Of a stretch of 64,000 nucleotides of DNA, positions 15,462 to 24,849 are shown piece after piece. Below the pieces are notes generated by a model, which was not told where the DNA came from, ran no database searches, and saw nothing but the letters and a program-made list of their open reading frames with translations. Made by a program: the position numbers and the translations under genes. Source of the DNA: Aquabacterium sp. Its GTDB lineage: Bacteria > Pseudomonadota > Gammaproteobacteria > Burkholderiales > Burkholderiaceae_C. The DNA lies in assembly GCF_030652515.1 (NCBI RefSeq), contig NZ_JAUSAR010000217.1, positions 37,670 through 101,669 on the forward strand, written 5' to 3'. The stretch's first letter is position 1. Each line of letters begins with the position of its first letter.

Positions 15462-15615
15462 ACACTGGCCCGATGTGTGGGTGCGTTCAGGCGCCTCGTT
15501 TCGCCATGCTGTCGAAACCTCCCCAGCCCCGGGAAGGCGGTCGCCTAAAAACCGCGCGAGGTTTCCTCCCAGGGGGCGTCCGCTACCATTAGCTTGATTC
15601 ACAGGGGAGGCGTTG

Positions 15616-17151
15616 ATGACGGATGCTACAAGTGCGGTGTTAGCACAATGGGAAGGAGACTTATTGGGGCGCAAGGCCTCAGCCGATTTCCTTCATAGAC
15701 TTGTACTGCAAAAGATGACGAGTAAAGGGGGCGAGGTTGCACAGTCAGCAGCACTTTGCTTTGCTTTGGATTCTGCTTGGGGCACAGGGAAGACCTTCTT
15801 CCTCAAACATTGGGCTGAAGACCTACGCAACTGCGACCATCCAGTAATTGAATTCGACGCTTGGCAAAACGACCTTGCAGAAGAACCGCTTGTAGGCTTT
15901 CTCGCCGAGCTTCGAAATGGCCTTGATCCATGGGTCCAGAAGGTTCCAGTGGCGAAGAAGGCTAGAGCGGAAGCAAAGAAGAAGTTCGGCGAATTGCTGC
16001 AGCGCGGGCGCAAGGCAATTCTTCCTGCCGCTGGCATCGCTGTGAAAAGCTATCTGTCAAGCAAGATCGACCTGGATGGAGTGGTTGGTGCGTTTAAGTC
16101 TGGCGGTCTTGATCAACCCGAAATGGACATAGAGGCTGCAAAAGATGCTGTTGGAAAGGGTCTGGATCGATTATTTGAGCAGGCCTTGGATTCGCATGAT
16201 GAGACAAAGCAAGCTGTCAAGGATTTCAAAGGCTCATTGGACACTTTGCTACATCATCTAGAAGCACACGCGGAAGCTTCACTTCCCTTATTCATTTTGA
16301 TTGACGAACTTGACCGATGCAGGCCCGACTATGCAGTAAGACTGCTTGAAGGCATAAAGCATCTGTTTGACGCTCCCGGCGTTTGCTTCGTTGTGTCCAC
16401 CAATCTTCCGCAGATGGCGGAATCAGTCCGTGCTGTTTATGGCAACGGGTTCGATGGGTATCAATACCTAAAGCGGTTCTTCGCGTTCGAGTATCAGTTG
16501 CCGAAGCCCTCACGATCCGCCTATTGTGAAGCGCTGGCACGAGAGTACCCAGCGCTCAGCGCGAGAAGCATCGCCACCGGACTACCTTCGCCCCTTACAG
16601 CCAGTCAAAACCGAATGGAGATCGTAGCTACACACCTTGACGTCATAGGGTCAGCCTTCGGTCTGTCCTTACGTTCGTTGAGGCAAGTCGCATTTATAGC
16701 TGAAGCGGCCGTGGCAGGGATTGACACGGCGAGAAAGGTTTTCCTTCTTCACTTGCTAATGCTTGCTGCTGTGCTGCATCGATCCCCGAAGGTATTCACT
16801 CAGATCACGCAATCCAAAGTCGTACGGGACAAGTACAAACCTCTTCTAGACGAGGCGGGATTCGAAAACCTGATACTTGAGTTTCAGACTGCGCGGCAAG
16901 GATACTTAGAGCGCGAAAAGGTTTCAATCTCATCGGCGTTTACGCTATACCACGAGTGGTCATTTGAGGACCTTAAGACGCTAAGGGGAGTTGGAGTCAA
17001 CAACTCCGCAAATTCGCGGAGCTACCCAAGCACCCTTCTCACTGAAATAGTGGAAGAAATGCCCAATCCACATAGCCCGGAGGCTACCTACCTCCCATCA
17101 ATTCGCATCTATCCTGACTTGCTACGTGCCGCCGGTTACCTATCTTCTTGA
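15616..17151 (+). CDS. KAP family P-loop NTPase
   Basis: 511 aa from the ATG at 15616, five bases after a strong GGGGAGG site; the TTG just before it is a weaker alternative. Walker A is AWGTGKT (54-60), the KAP-typical FDAWQND follows at 80-86, and Walker B is ILIDELDRC (227-235) with the acidic residues expected. About 165 residues lie between Walker A and B, including a moderately hydrophobic helix near 134-150 that might touch the membrane, but the clear transmembrane pair of many KAP ATPases is not evident. KAP NTPases recur in phage-defence islands and some act in exclusion; the role here is inferred from neighbours. Confidence 0.82.
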   Translation: MTDATSAVLAQWEGDLLGRKASADFLHRLVLQKMTSKGGEVAQSAALCFALDSAWGTGKTFFLKHWAEDLRNCDHPVIEFDAWQNDLAEEPLVGFLAELRNGLDPWVQKVPVAKKARAEAKKKFGELLQRGRKAILPAAGIAVKSYLSSKIDLDGVVGAFKSGGLDQPEMDIEAAKDAVGKGLDRLFEQALDSHDETKQAVKDFKGSLDTLLHHLEAHAEASLPLFILIDELDRCRPDYAVRLLEGIKHLFDAPGVCFVVSTNLPQMAESVRAVYGNGFDGYQYLKRFFAFEYQLPKPSRSAYCEALAREYPALSARSIATGLPSPLTASQNRMEIVATHLDVIGSAFGLSLRSLRQVAFIAEAAVAGIDTARKVFLLHLLMLAAVLHRSPKVFTQITQSKVVRDKYKPLLDEAGFENLILEFQTARQGYLEREKVSISSAFTLYHEWSFEDLKTLRGVGVNNSANSRSYPSTLLTEIVEEMPNPHSPEATYLPSIRIYPDLLRAAGYLSS

Positions 17152-17236
17152 CCGAGGCAAAAGCCCTTCGAGCTCGGGCCAATTCGGTATCCAAAACCTG
17201 CGGTGCTGTGAAGACCGTTTTCTAGGAACCCAACGC

Positions 17237-18685
17237 CTAGGGGTTACGGCGGTCATAGCCCTGCTTGACGTAGTAGCGCCGCTTGGCCTCGTACATGTGC
17301 TGGTCGGCCCGGTGCACCAAAGCCTCCATGCGCTCGCCGTCCACACTGGTCGCCGAACCAATGGCCAGGCTGATCTGTGTGCTGCCCGCGTTGAACTGGT
17401 TGTTCAGTGCCAGCAACTCGTGGATCTGCTCGACCCGTTTTTCGCACCCACGCGCATCAGTGTTGGGCAGCAGCACCGCAAACTCGTCCCCACCAATGCG
17501 TGACGCCGTGCAAGGCCGATCGACCGCCTTGCGCAGGATCTCGCCCACGCGGCGCAGCAGGGCGTCGCCGCCCGCATGACCCAGCTCGTCGTTGACGCCC
17601 TTGAGGTTGTTCAGGTCCACCACCACCACGCTGACCGGCCAGGGGCCGTGGCGCTCCAGCCGGTTGATCTCATCGGTGAAGAAGGAGCGGTTGCGCAGGC
17701 CGGTCAAGGCATCGTGCATGCCCAGGTACTCCAGGTAGGCCTCGGCCTTCTTGCGCGCGCTGATGTCGGTCAGGGACACCAGCACCTTGTCCCAACGCTC
17801 CTCATGGCCGGGCAACACCGAGAACTGCAGGTACACGTGCACCTTCTCGCCGTCCAGCGCGTAGTTCACCACCTCGCGTTGCTGGAACAGCTTCCCACTC
17901 CACAGATCGACCAGTTGCTCGGCAAAATGCGGGCGCATGTCGTCGCGGAAGACCTTGTCGGTCTGCGCCAGCAAAGACACCTTGTCGGCCGCGCGGAACA
18001 TGTGCACAGTCTGCTGGTTGATGTCCAGCACCCGGATCTCTTGCAGGCAGCGGGTGACGAACTCGGGGTGAACATCCAGGAAGACCCGAAAGTCGGCAAT
18101 GCCCTGGCCACGGACCTCTTCAATCAACTGCTTGATGCCCGTGAAGTCTTCCAGCCACAAAGATACCGGCGAATGTTCAAACAAGCCTTTGGCTTCCAGC
18201 TCGCTGGTCCGCAAGGCGCGCTCGGTTCGCGAACGCTCGGTGGTGTCCTCGATCGCCAGCAGCACGCGTGACCATGTGTCTTCGTGGCCTGGCAAGATGT
18301 TGGCCTTCAGCGAAATCGACAGGCGCTCGCCGTGCAAGGTGTAGTTCACGGTCTGGCTGGAAAACTGGGTGCGGCCCGCCCACAACTGCGCCAGCTCTTC
18401 AATGTGCTGCTCGAACATGTCGTCGCGGAACACCTGGTGCAAGCTGGACGACAGCTCGTCAAGATCACGTGCGCCATAGAGCGACAAGGTGCGCTGGTTC
18501 ACCCGCAGGATGCGCAGGCACTTGGAGCAATCGGCCACGCGCTCAGGGTATTGGTGCAAAAAGGCGCGCAGGTCGGTCACCCCCTCCTCGCGCCATTGCG
18601 TGAACAGCGTTTTCAAAGCGCTGTAGTCCTCCAGCCAAAGCGACACCGGTGCCAGCTCAAACATGTCGGCATAGAGATCGTCCAT
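17237..18685 (-). CDS. Diguanylate cyclase with two tandem duplicated PAS-like sensors
   Basis: 482 aa. Residues about 10-155 and 168-315 are copies of the same sensor: both start with PVSLWLED, continue with F-LxxxPExVxxCxxxxRxLxxNQxT, and end with a PAC-like LPGHExxW segment. A GGDEF domain follows (about 325-480) with the intact signature RIGGDEFAVLL and LTGLRNR at its start, so it should make cyclic di-GMP. No membrane segment is seen, so the sensors probably detect an intracellular signal. The gene is the first chromosomal gene after the island and is convergent with the KAP gene. Confidence 0.9.
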   Translation of the reverse strand: MDDLYADMFELAPVSLWLEDYSALKTLFTQWREEGVTDLRAFLHQYPERVADCSKCLRILRVNQRTLSLYGARDLDELSSSLHQVFRDDMFEQHIEELAQLWAGRTQFSSQTVNYTLHGERLSISLKANILPGHEDTWSRVLLAIEDTTERSRTERALRTSELEAKGLFEHSPVSLWLEDFTGIKQLIEEVRGQGIADFRVFLDVHPEFVTRCLQEIRVLDINQQTVHMFRAADKVSLLAQTDKVFRDDMRPHFAEQLVDLWSGKLFQQREVVNYALDGEKVHVYLQFSVLPGHEERWDKVLVSLTDISARKKAEAYLEYLGMHDALTGLRNRSFFTDEINRLERHGPWPVSVVVVDLNNLKGVNDELGHAGGDALLRRVGEILRKAVDRPCTASRIGGDEFAVLLPNTDARGCEKRVEQIHELLALNNQFNAGSTQISLAIGSATSVDGERMEALVHRADQHMYEAKRRYYVKQGYDRRNP

Positions 18686-18782
18686 CGAGGGGTCTTTCCA
18701 GAGGGCTCAGTCAGGGTGACCAATACGGTAGCAGATGCAAGGCAGGCATGATGGCGTTTTTTCGCTTCTTTGCGCTGCCCTC

Positions 18783-19988
18783 ATGACCTCCAGCTTCATG
18801 CGCACGGCCCTGGTACTGGGCCTGCTGACCGCCATTGGGCCCTTCGCCATCGACATGTACCTGCCCGCCTTGCCAGCCATCGGGCAAAGCCTGCACGCGG
18901 ACACGGGCGAGGTGCAGTGGAGCCTGATGGCCTTCTTCCTGTCGCTGGGCTTGTGCCAACTGATCTACGGGCCTTGGTCGGACATGGTCGGGCGCAAGAC
19001 GCCGCTGTACGTGGGGCTGGTGCTGTTCGCGGTGACCAGCGTGGCCTGCGGCCTGGCACAAGACATCCACACTTTGACGGTGTGGCGCTTCATCCAGGGC
19101 ATCGGCGCCTGTGCCACCATGGCCATCCCGCGCGCCATCGTGCGCGACCTGCACACGGGCGCCGATGCCGCCCGGTTGATGTCACTGCTCATGCTGGTGT
19201 TCAGTGTGTCACCCGTGCTGGCGCCCTTGGCGGGCAGCATCGCCATCGAACTGGCCAGCTGGCGCGCCGTGTTCTGGGCAGTCACGGTGGCGGCTGTGCT
19301 GGGCCTGGTGCTCACGGCCACCATGCTCCCGGAAACCCGCCCAGCGGCCGACCGCATCGGCAGCAACCTGGCCAGCGCCTGGGCGGGCTACGTCACCTTG
19401 ATGAAAGACCGGCACTTTCTGGGGCTGACCTTCATTGGTGGCTTTGGCATGGCCAGCTTTTTTGTCTACCTGGCCAACTCATCGTTCGTGCTGATCCAGG
19501 GTTATGGGCTGACGCCGACGGTGTACAGCTTCTTCTTTTCGATCAATGCCGTGGCCTTCATCGGCACGGCGCAGCTCACCGGCTGGCTCACCAAGCGGTT
19601 TGGTTTGCAGGGCGTCGTCAAGGTGGCGGCCATGGGCTATGTGCTGCCCTTGATCGCGCTGGTGGTGGTATTCGCGATGGGCGTGCAGCGGCTGGACGTG
19701 CTGGCCATCCTGCTGTTCATCGGCTATGGCTTCCTGGGCCTGATCATCCCCACCACCTCGGTACTGGCGCTGGACAACCATGGTGAGATCGCGGGCACCG
19801 CGTCGGCCTTGCTGGGCACATTGCAAATGGTGACCGCTGCGGTGGTGGTGGCGCTCATGGGGCTGTTCATGGATGGCTCGGCGCTGGCCATGGTGTCGGG
19901 CATCGCGGCCTGCGCACTGATCACCTGGGCCTTGACCTTCATGACCCTGCGCTCGCAGGGGCGCACTGAACCTGAACGGTCTACCTGA
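18783..19988 (+). CDS. Bcr/CflA-type multidrug MFS transporter
   Basis: 401 aa from the ATG at 18783, with about 12 hydrophobic helices. The first helix reads [15 protein letters not shown], and [14 protein letters not shown] after helix 2 is the MFS motif [22 protein letters not shown] is motif B/C-like and typical of the drug:H+ antiporter DHA1 Bcr/CflA group. The inner-membrane protein should export small hydrophobic drugs in exchange for protons; the substrate is not predictable. Its 3' end overlaps the convergent chemoreceptor gene by 8 bp. An in-frame extension to 18735 has no sign of being coding. Confidence 0.88.
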   Translation: MTSSFMRTALVLGLLTAIGPFAIDMYLPALPAIGQSLHADTGEVQWSLMAFFLSLGLCQLIYGPWSDMVGRKTPLYVGLVLFAVTSVACGLAQDIHTLTVWRFIQGIGACATMAIPRAIVRDLHTGADAARLMSLLMLVFSVSPVLAPLAGSIAIELASWRAVFWAVTVAAVLGLVLTATMLPETRPAADRIGSNLASAWAGYVTLMKDRHFLGLTFIGGFGMASFFVYLANSSFVLIQGYGLTPTVYSFFFSINAVAFIGTAQLTGWLTKRFGLQGVVKVAAMGYVLPLIALVVVFAMGVQRLDVLAILLFIGYGFLGLIIPTTSVLALDNHGEIAGTASALLGTLQMVTAAVVVALMGLFMDGSALAMVSGIAACALITWALTFMTLRSQGRTEPERST

Positions 19989-21525
19989 ACACACTCAACG
20001 CCTCAACCAGGCGTGCCGCCTGCTCTTTCAGGCCTTCAGATGCAGCAGCACTCTGCTCCACCAACGCCGCATTCTGCTGGGTGATCTGGTCCAGGTGGCT
20101 CACCGCCTGGCCCACCTGGGTGATGCCGCTGCTCTGTTCACGGGTCGCTGAGCTGATCTCCGCGATCAGGTCGGACACGCGCTGAACCTGGGTCACCACC
20201 TCGTCCATGGTCCTGCCCGCGTCGTCCACTTGCTTGGAGCCCGACTCCACTTTCTCGACGCTGGCGTTGATCAGGTTTTTGATCTCCTTGGCGGCTTCCG
20301 CGCTGCGCTGAGCCAGGCTGCGCACCTCGCCCGCCACCACCGCAAAACCACGCCCTTGCTCGCCCGCCCGCGCGGCCTCCACCGCCGCGTTCAAGGCCAG
20401 GATGTTGGTCTGGAAGGCGATGCCGTCGATGACCCCGATGATGTCGGCAATCTTTTTGGAGCTGTGGGTGATCTCGTTCATGGTGTGCACCACGTCAGAC
20501 ACAGCCTTGCCGCCTTTGCCCGCCGCCACGCTGGCGGTGCCGGACAACTCATTGGCCTGCGTGGCCGTGTCGGCACTGCTCTTCACCGTGGCCGTCATCT
20601 GCGTCATGGTCGATGCCGTTTGCTGAACGCTGGAGGCGGCAGCCTCGGTGCGTGAAGCCAGGTCATTGTTGCCTTGTGCGATTTCGTTGATGGCCGTCTG
20701 CACATTGACCACCTGCTCGCTGACATCGTCGATCAACCAGCGGAACATCAAACCCAGTTGGCTGATGGTGCGCAAAGTCATGCCGACCTCATCGACACGG
20801 TTCATGTGGACAGCGTTCTGCGTTTCGCCCGAGGCCACACGCAAGGCCTGCTGGCACATCTGCTCCACCGGCGTGGAGACCTGCGCCTGCAGCCACCAGG
20901 CCGCCAGCAAGGACAACACCGTCATGACACCGGCGAAACCCGCCACGGCCAGCCCGCCCAAGCCCAAAGCCCAAGCGCCGATCACGCTGGCAGGCAGCAT
21001 GGCCAACAAGGGCAAGCGAATGCGCCAGCGAACCGGCATGGTCTGCAACAGCGAGGTCCAGCCCATCAGGCCGGTGCGCACCACCAGCCCCTTGTGGAAC
21101 TGGCGCCCCTCGGTCTGGCCATCCTGGAATTTTTTATACAGAGTTTGCGCTGCGTCAATTTCTTCGCGAGAAGCCTTGGTGCGCACCGACATGTAGCCCG
21201 TGGGTCGACCCTGGCGGACCACAGGCATGGCGCTGGCGCGCACCCAATAGTGATCGCCAGTTTTGCGGCGATTTTTCACGATTCCCGTCCACGGCTCGCC
21301 TGCTTTGAGCGTGGCCCACATGTCGGCGAACGCCTCCTTGGGCATGTCAGGGTGTCGGACCACATTGTGGGCTTGCCCCTGCAGCTCTTCGCGGCTGTAG
21401 CCGCTGATCGCCACGAACGCCGCGTTGGCGTAGGTGATGTGGCTTTGCGTGTCTGTCGTCGACATCAAAGTCGCATCAGCGGGGAAATCAAACTCTTGTT
21501 GGGTGACAGGCTGGTTGTTGCGCAT
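19981..21525 (-). CDS. PAS-containing methyl-accepting chemotaxis protein (Aer-like)
   Basis: 514 aa. An N-terminal cytoplasmic PAS domain (about 20-125, with [14 protein letters not shown] and the PAC end) precedes two adjacent membrane helices (about 165-215). A HAMP-like region follows, then the long cytoplasmic signalling domain with the hairpin tip [37 protein letters not shown] sequence shared by all MCPs. The lack of a periplasmic domain points to an energy or redox sensor like Aer, though an FAD cannot be confirmed here. It would signal through CheW/CheA. Confidence 0.9.
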   Translation of the reverse strand: MRNNQPVTQQEFDFPADATLMSTTDTQSHITYANAAFVAISGYSREELQGQAHNVVRHPDMPKEAFADMWATLKAGEPWTGIVKNRRKTGDHYWVRASAMPVVRQGRPTGYMSVRTKASREEIDAAQTLYKKFQDGQTEGRQFHKGLVVRTGLMGWTSLLQTMPVRWRIRLPLLAMLPASVIGAWALGLGGLAVAGFAGVMTVLSLLAAWWLQAQVSTPVEQMCQQALRVASGETQNAVHMNRVDEVGMTLRTISQLGLMFRWLIDDVSEQVVNVQTAINEIAQGNNDLASRTEAAASSVQQTASTMTQMTATVKSSADTATQANELSGTASVAAGKGGKAVSDVVHTMNEITHSSKKIADIIGVIDGIAFQTNILALNAAVEAARAGEQGRGFAVVAGEVRSLAQRSAEAAKEIKNLINASVEKVESGSKQVDDAGRTMDEVVTQVQRVSDLIAEISSATREQSSGITQVGQAVSHLDQITQQNAALVEQSAAASEGLKEQAARLVEALSVFR

Positions 21526-21617
21526 AGGGTCGGGACAGTGATCGAGAAGAGAAAGCCCTCTGTTATCGGCAGAAAAACCGCCGACTTCACCTCGCCATTT
21601 CGGTCAGATTCGGGTGT

Positions 21618-21980
21618 TCAGCCGCCCGCGCGCTTGACCGTCCAGCCCTGCTTCTGCAGAAAAACCATGACCGTGTCGACGTGGTCGCCCTGCACTTCCA
21701 CCACGCCATCCTTGACCGTGCCACCACAGCCGCAGGCTGCTTTGAGCTGCTTGCCCAACTGGTGGAGCGCCACCTCGTCCAGCGGCACGCCCTTGACCAG
21801 GGTCACGCCTTTGCCCTTTCGGCCTTTGGTTTCGCGCGACACGCGCACGATGCCATCGGACGGCGGCAGGTTCGCCTTTTTGCCGCACACGCATTGCGCC
21901 ACGGCCTGGCGGCACTCGGGGCAGGTGCGGCCCAGTTCGGTGGAGTAAACCAGCCCACCGCTGGATTTTTGAGATTTCAT
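21618..21980 (-). CDS. yciH: SUI1/YciH family translation-associated protein
   Basis: 120 aa from the ATG at 21980. Cysteines in CPECRQAVAQCVC near the N-terminus form a possible metal-binding knuckle. The SUI1 domain follows, with GRKGKGVTLVKG and the central KACGCGGTVKDGVVEVQGDH loop typical of eIF1-like proteins. Bacterial YciH can bind the small ribosomal subunit and affect start-codon choice. The gene is divergent from ppk2, with 58 bp between the two start codons, so they share a promoter region. Confidence 0.88.
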   Translation of the reverse strand: MKSQKSSGGLVYSTELGRTCPECRQAVAQCVCGKKANLPPSDGIVRVSRETKGRKGKGVTLVKGVPLDEVALHQLGKQLKAACGCGGTVKDGVVEVQGDHVDTVMVFLQKQGWTVKRAGG

Positions 21981-22038
21981 GGCCTTGAGGCAAGGGGCTG
22001 TCACAAGGTTGACACGATACAGCGATACCGTCCACGCC

Positions 22039-22917
22039 ATGAGCCCGACCGATGATGACCTGATCCGCCGAATCCACCGCGACCTGCAAGACAGCTACGA
22101 CGAAGAGTTGGAACTTGAACTGGACGACGGCGATGACGCCGAGAAGGAAACCCGCAAGCAGTACTTCAACGAACTGTTCCGCCTGCAGGGCGAGCTCGTC
22201 AAGCTGCAGGACTGGGTCGTCAGCTCCGGCCACAAGGTCGTGATCCTGTTCGAAGGCCGTGATGCCGCAGGCAAAGGTGGCGTGATCAAGCGCATCACGC
22301 AACGCCTGAACCCGCGCGTGGCCCGCGTGGCCGCCCTGCCCGCGCCCAATGACCGCGAACGCACACAGTGGTACTTCCAGCGCTACGCCTCGCACTTGCC
22401 CGCTGCGGGCGAGATGGTGCTGTTCGACCGCAGCTGGTACAACCGCGCCGGTGTCGAACGCGTGATGGGCTTTTGCACCGACGACCAGTACGAAGAGTTT
22501 TTCCGCTCAGCACCCGAGTTCGAACGCATGCTGGTGCGCTCGGGCATCCAGCTGATCAAATACTGGTTCTCGATCTCGGACGAAGAGCAGCAACTGCGCT
22601 TCATGGGCCGCATCCACGACCCGCTCAAGCAATGGAAGCTCAGCCCGATGGACCTGGAGTCGCGCCGCCGCTGGGAGGACTACACCCGGGCCAAGGAAGT
22701 CATGCTGGAGCGCACCCACATCGCCGAGGCGCCGTGGTGGGTGGTGCAGGCCGACGACAAGAAGAAGGCCCGCCTGAACTGCATCCACCATCTACTGCAG
22801 CAGATGCCGTACCGTGAAATCGAGCGCCCCGCCATCGTGCTGCCACCGCGTGAACGCCACCAGGACTACGCCCGCCAGCCGGTGCCGCCCGACATCGTCG
22901 TGCCTGAAATCTACTGA
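22039..22917 (+). CDS. ppk2: Polyphosphate kinase 2 (PPK2)
   Basis: 292 aa from the ATG at 22039. Walker A FEGRDAAGKGGVIK, the AxPxPNDRERTQWYFQRY segment, and Walker B FDRSWYNRAGVERVMGF are diagnostic for PPK2; the lid segment with DPLKQWKLSPMD follows. The enzyme transfers phosphate between polyphosphate and nucleoside di- or monophosphates in the cytosol. The single-domain size matches class I or III enzymes; the class cannot be settled by eye. Divergent with the SUI1 gene. Confidence 0.92.
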   Translation: MSPTDDDLIRRIHRDLQDSYDEELELELDDGDDAEKETRKQYFNELFRLQGELVKLQDWVVSSGHKVVILFEGRDAAGKGGVIKRITQRLNPRVARVAALPAPNDRERTQWYFQRYASHLPAAGEMVLFDRSWYNRAGVERVMGFCTDDQYEEFFRSAPEFERMLVRSGIQLIKYWFSISDEEQQLRFMGRIHDPLKQWKLSPMDLESRRRWEDYTRAKEVMLERTHIAEAPWWVVQADDKKKARLNCIHHLLQQMPYREIERPAIVLPPRERHQDYARQPVPPDIVVPEIY

Positions 22918-22987
22918 AGCCGCCCAGGCTTGACCCTCGGGGCAGACAGGCGCAAAGTGATGGGTGTCTTGGCAATGAGGACCCATC

Positions 22988-23392
22988 ATGAAAACCTTCA
23001 TGCTTGAACCGCGCATGCTGACCATGGGCGGTGTGTTCTATCCCACGGGCTATGTCTTCGCCATGTTCCCCAACCTGGAGGATGCCGACAAGGTCGGTGA
23101 AGCCTTGCAGGGGGCAGGCTTTCACAGCGACGACATCATGCTGCTGAAGCCCGAAGCCATCCTGGACCAGGTCAGCCCCACCGCACCTGCCGTCGCTGGC
23201 CCCATGCCTTCGGTCGGCAGTGAAGCGGCCACCGTGCGCCAGTACACCCAGCTGGCGCGCCAGGGGCATTGCGCGCTGTTGGTTCACGCGGCGTCTGAAC
23301 GCAGCACCCAGCGCCTGATGGAGGTCGTGCACACGGTGCCCTTTTCAATGGCCGAGAAGTACCACTTCCTGGCCATGGAGCGGCTGCACTGA
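22988..23392 (+). CDS. Hypothetical protein
   Basis: 134 aa, soluble. The opening residues include a Met-rich stretch, and then strands and helices alternate (YVFAMFPNLEDADKVGEALQ, DDIMLLKPEAI, HCALLVHAASERSTQRLMEV), suggestive of a small ferredoxin-like fold with two repeats. A GAGG sequence precedes the ATG. The last 48 bases overlap the convergent PAP2-like gene. I do not recognise a named family; it may be a general-stress type protein of the kind seen near ppk2 in some genomes. Confidence 0.7.
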   Translation: MKTFMLEPRMLTMGGVFYPTGYVFAMFPNLEDADKVGEALQGAGFHSDDIMLLKPEAILDQVSPTAPAVAGPMPSVGSEAATVRQYTQLARQGHCALLVHAASERSTQRLMEVVHTVPFSMAEKYHFLAMERLH

Positions 23393-24058
23393 GGCAGGCA
23401 CCGGCGGGCGGTGCAGGTCAGCCCGCTGATAAGGATGCTGCCGCTGAGACAGCGCCAAGGCCACCTTGATGACCGTTTGGTGCGTGTTGAAAGGCAGGCT
23501 GACAAAAGGCATGGCCGCCAACCAGGCGGCAGCAGTCAGCCATGCCCACCTTGGGATGCGCAGATGGGCCGGGGCCCTGAACCCCATGGCGCAGGCGCTG
23601 GCCAGGCATCCCAACCCAAAGCCCAACACCGATTCAGACACGGAGTGCGCGTGGGTCGTGACGCGCGACACCGCGATCAATGCGGCCAGGCCCAAGCCCA
23701 TGGCCGCGCCCCACCAGGCGGTCGAGGCCTGGCGCCGCCGGGCAAAGGCGTGCCCCAGCACCGGGTAGACGGCGGCTGACACCATGGCGTGCCCCGAAAA
23801 CCCCGTGAAATCCAGCGCGGCGATGCCCCAGCCCCAACCCATGAAAGCGATCTTGGAGGCCGAGGTCACCACGATGGCCAGGCCCAAGGCCAACGCCCAG
23901 GAGCGCACCACGCGGTGGGCATCAAACGCCATGAACACCAGCACCAAGGCCATGGCGATGGGCAAGACGATGGGCGACTCGCCCAGGCGTGAAATCCAGA
24001 TCCAGAAGGTATAGCTGCTCAACATGTGCACCATTGCCGCGTGAATGGATGTGAGCAC
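23345..24058 (-). CDS. PAP2-like phosphatase family membrane protein
   Basis: 237 aa from a GTG at 24058 (ATG at 24034 is an alternative). About five to six membrane helices. Two motifs of the PAP2 lipid-phosphatase superfamily are visible: FSGH (87-90) and SR-x5-H-x3-E (131-142), where the usual final Asp is Glu. The first motif K-x6-RP is not evident, so catalytic ability is uncertain. The end of the gene, rich in charged residues after the last helix, overlaps the convergent hypothetical gene by 48 bp. The substrate could be a lipid phosphate or undecaprenyl pyrophosphate. Confidence 0.7.
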   Translation of the reverse strand: MLTSIHAAMVHMLSSYTFWIWISRLGESPIVLPIAMALVLVFMAFDAHRVVRSWALALGLAIVVTSASKIAFMGWGWGIAALDFTGFSGHAMVSAAVYPVLGHAFARRRQASTAWWGAAMGLGLAALIAVSRVTTHAHSVSESVLGFGLGCLASACAMGFRAPAHLRIPRWAWLTAAAWLAAMPFVSLPFNTHQTVIKVALALSQRQHPYQRADLHRPPVPASVQPLHGQEVVLLGH

Positions 24059-24099
24059 CGTGGGCAGCTTTGGTTCCCATCCCCGCGTGATAAAGTGCT

Positions 24100-24265
24100 C
24101 GGGTCATTGGGGAGTAGCCGCCCTGTTTCCCTCAGGGGCATGCGTCAACACACTTGGTCTTTCGGCCATGGCGCTTGCAGCTTCATGCCTGGCAAGACCT
24201 TTGACCACATCGCCTCCGCTCGGGCCGGGGATGCGTGTGGTCATCGGTATTCGTTTTGCCGGCCC
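24100..24265 (+). ncRNA. yybP-ykoY (manganese) riboswitch
   Basis: The leader of the TMEM165-type gene has the conserved 5' block TTGGGGAGTAGCC, the loop CATGCGTCAACACACTTGG, and the 3' block GGCAAGACCTTTGACC in the order found in yybP-ykoY elements. These sense Mn2+ and switch on exporters. The position, ending about 12 bases before the start codon of a probable Mn2+ exporter, matches known cases. The boundaries are approximate. Confidence 0.88.
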
Positions 24266-24276
24266 TGGAGAACCTC

Positions 24277-24849
24277 ATGCAAGCTTTCCTCGTGTCCGCC
24301 GGTGTCGTGGCCCTGGCCGAAATCGGTGACAAAACCCAACTCCTGTCATTGCTGCTGGCCGCCAAGTTCAAGCGGCCGGTGCCCATCATCCTGGGCATCT
24401 TTGTGGCCACCCTGCTGAACCATGGCATGGCCGGCCTGGTGGGCGGCTGGGTGTCCGAGCACATCGGCCCTGATGTGCTGCGTTGGGTACTGGGCGTGTC
24501 CTTCCTGGCCATGGCGGTCTGGACATTGATCCCCGACAAGCTGGACGACGGTGAATCCACCTCACTGCAGCGATTTGGCGTGTTTGGCACCACCGTGCTG
24601 GCCTTCTTCCTGGCCGAGATGGGCGACAAGACCCAAGTGGCCACGGTGGCCCTGGCGGCCCGCTACAACGACTTGATCTCGGTGGTCATCGGCACCACCA
24701 TCGGCATGATGCTGGCCAATGTGCCCGCCGTGCTGCTGGGCGACATCGTGGTCAAGAAGGTGTCAATGCGGCTGGTGCATGGCATCGCCGCCTTGATGTT
24801 CGCGGTCTTGGGCTTACTGGCCTTGCTGGACGTGGGCAGCTTCTTCTGA
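24277..24849 (+). CDS. TMEM165/GDT1 (UPF0016) family probable manganese exporter
   Basis: 190 aa from the ATG at 24277, six bases after GGAG. Six membrane helices in two inverted repeats, each carrying the family signature: ALAEIGDKTQLLSLLLA near residue 15 and FLAEMGDKTQVATVALA near 110. Bacterial members export Mn2+ and protect against its excess. The yybP-ykoY riboswitch directly upstream supports Mn2+ over Ca2+. The 3' end overlaps the convergent gene by 36 bp. Confidence 0.93.
   Translation: MQAFLVSAGVVALAEIGDKTQLLSLLLAAKFKRPVPIILGIFVATLLNHGMAGLVGGWVSEHIGPDVLRWVLGVSFLAMAVWTLIPDKLDDGESTSLQRFGVFGTTVLAFFLAEMGDKTQVATVALAARYNDLISVVIGTTIGMMLANVPAVLLGDIVVKKVSMRLVHGIAALMFAVLGLLALLDVGSFF

Larger units (their letters stand above)
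9961..17236. mobile_element. tRNA-Ala-adjacent accessory (defence-like) island without visible integrase
   Basis: A block of genes with no housekeeping function begins directly at the 3' end of tRNA-Ala and ends before a chromosomal diguanylate cyclase gene. The first 3.3 kb are visibly richer in A and T than the flanks, and the 13.6-15.5 kb part is closer to the flanks, so the island is mosaic. Contents are a membrane coiled-coil protein, a beta/sce7725-like protein, an sce7726-like nuclease, orphan small genes, a HExxH protein, an Mrr-like endonuclease and a KAP NTPase. I see no integrase, transposase or convincing direct repeat of the tRNA end, so mobility is inferred from position, content and composition only. 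Confidence 0.6.

Noticed and set aside
15462..15612. Possible small gene between the Mrr-like and KAP genes
   Set aside because: No ORF with start and ribosome-binding site; the stretch is best read as the KAP promoter region.
9949..17190. Short match attcggt between the tRNA 3' end and the right edge of the island near 17183 as an attachment-site repeat
   Set aside because: Only seven to eight bases agree, which is expected by chance over 7 kb; no integrase is present.
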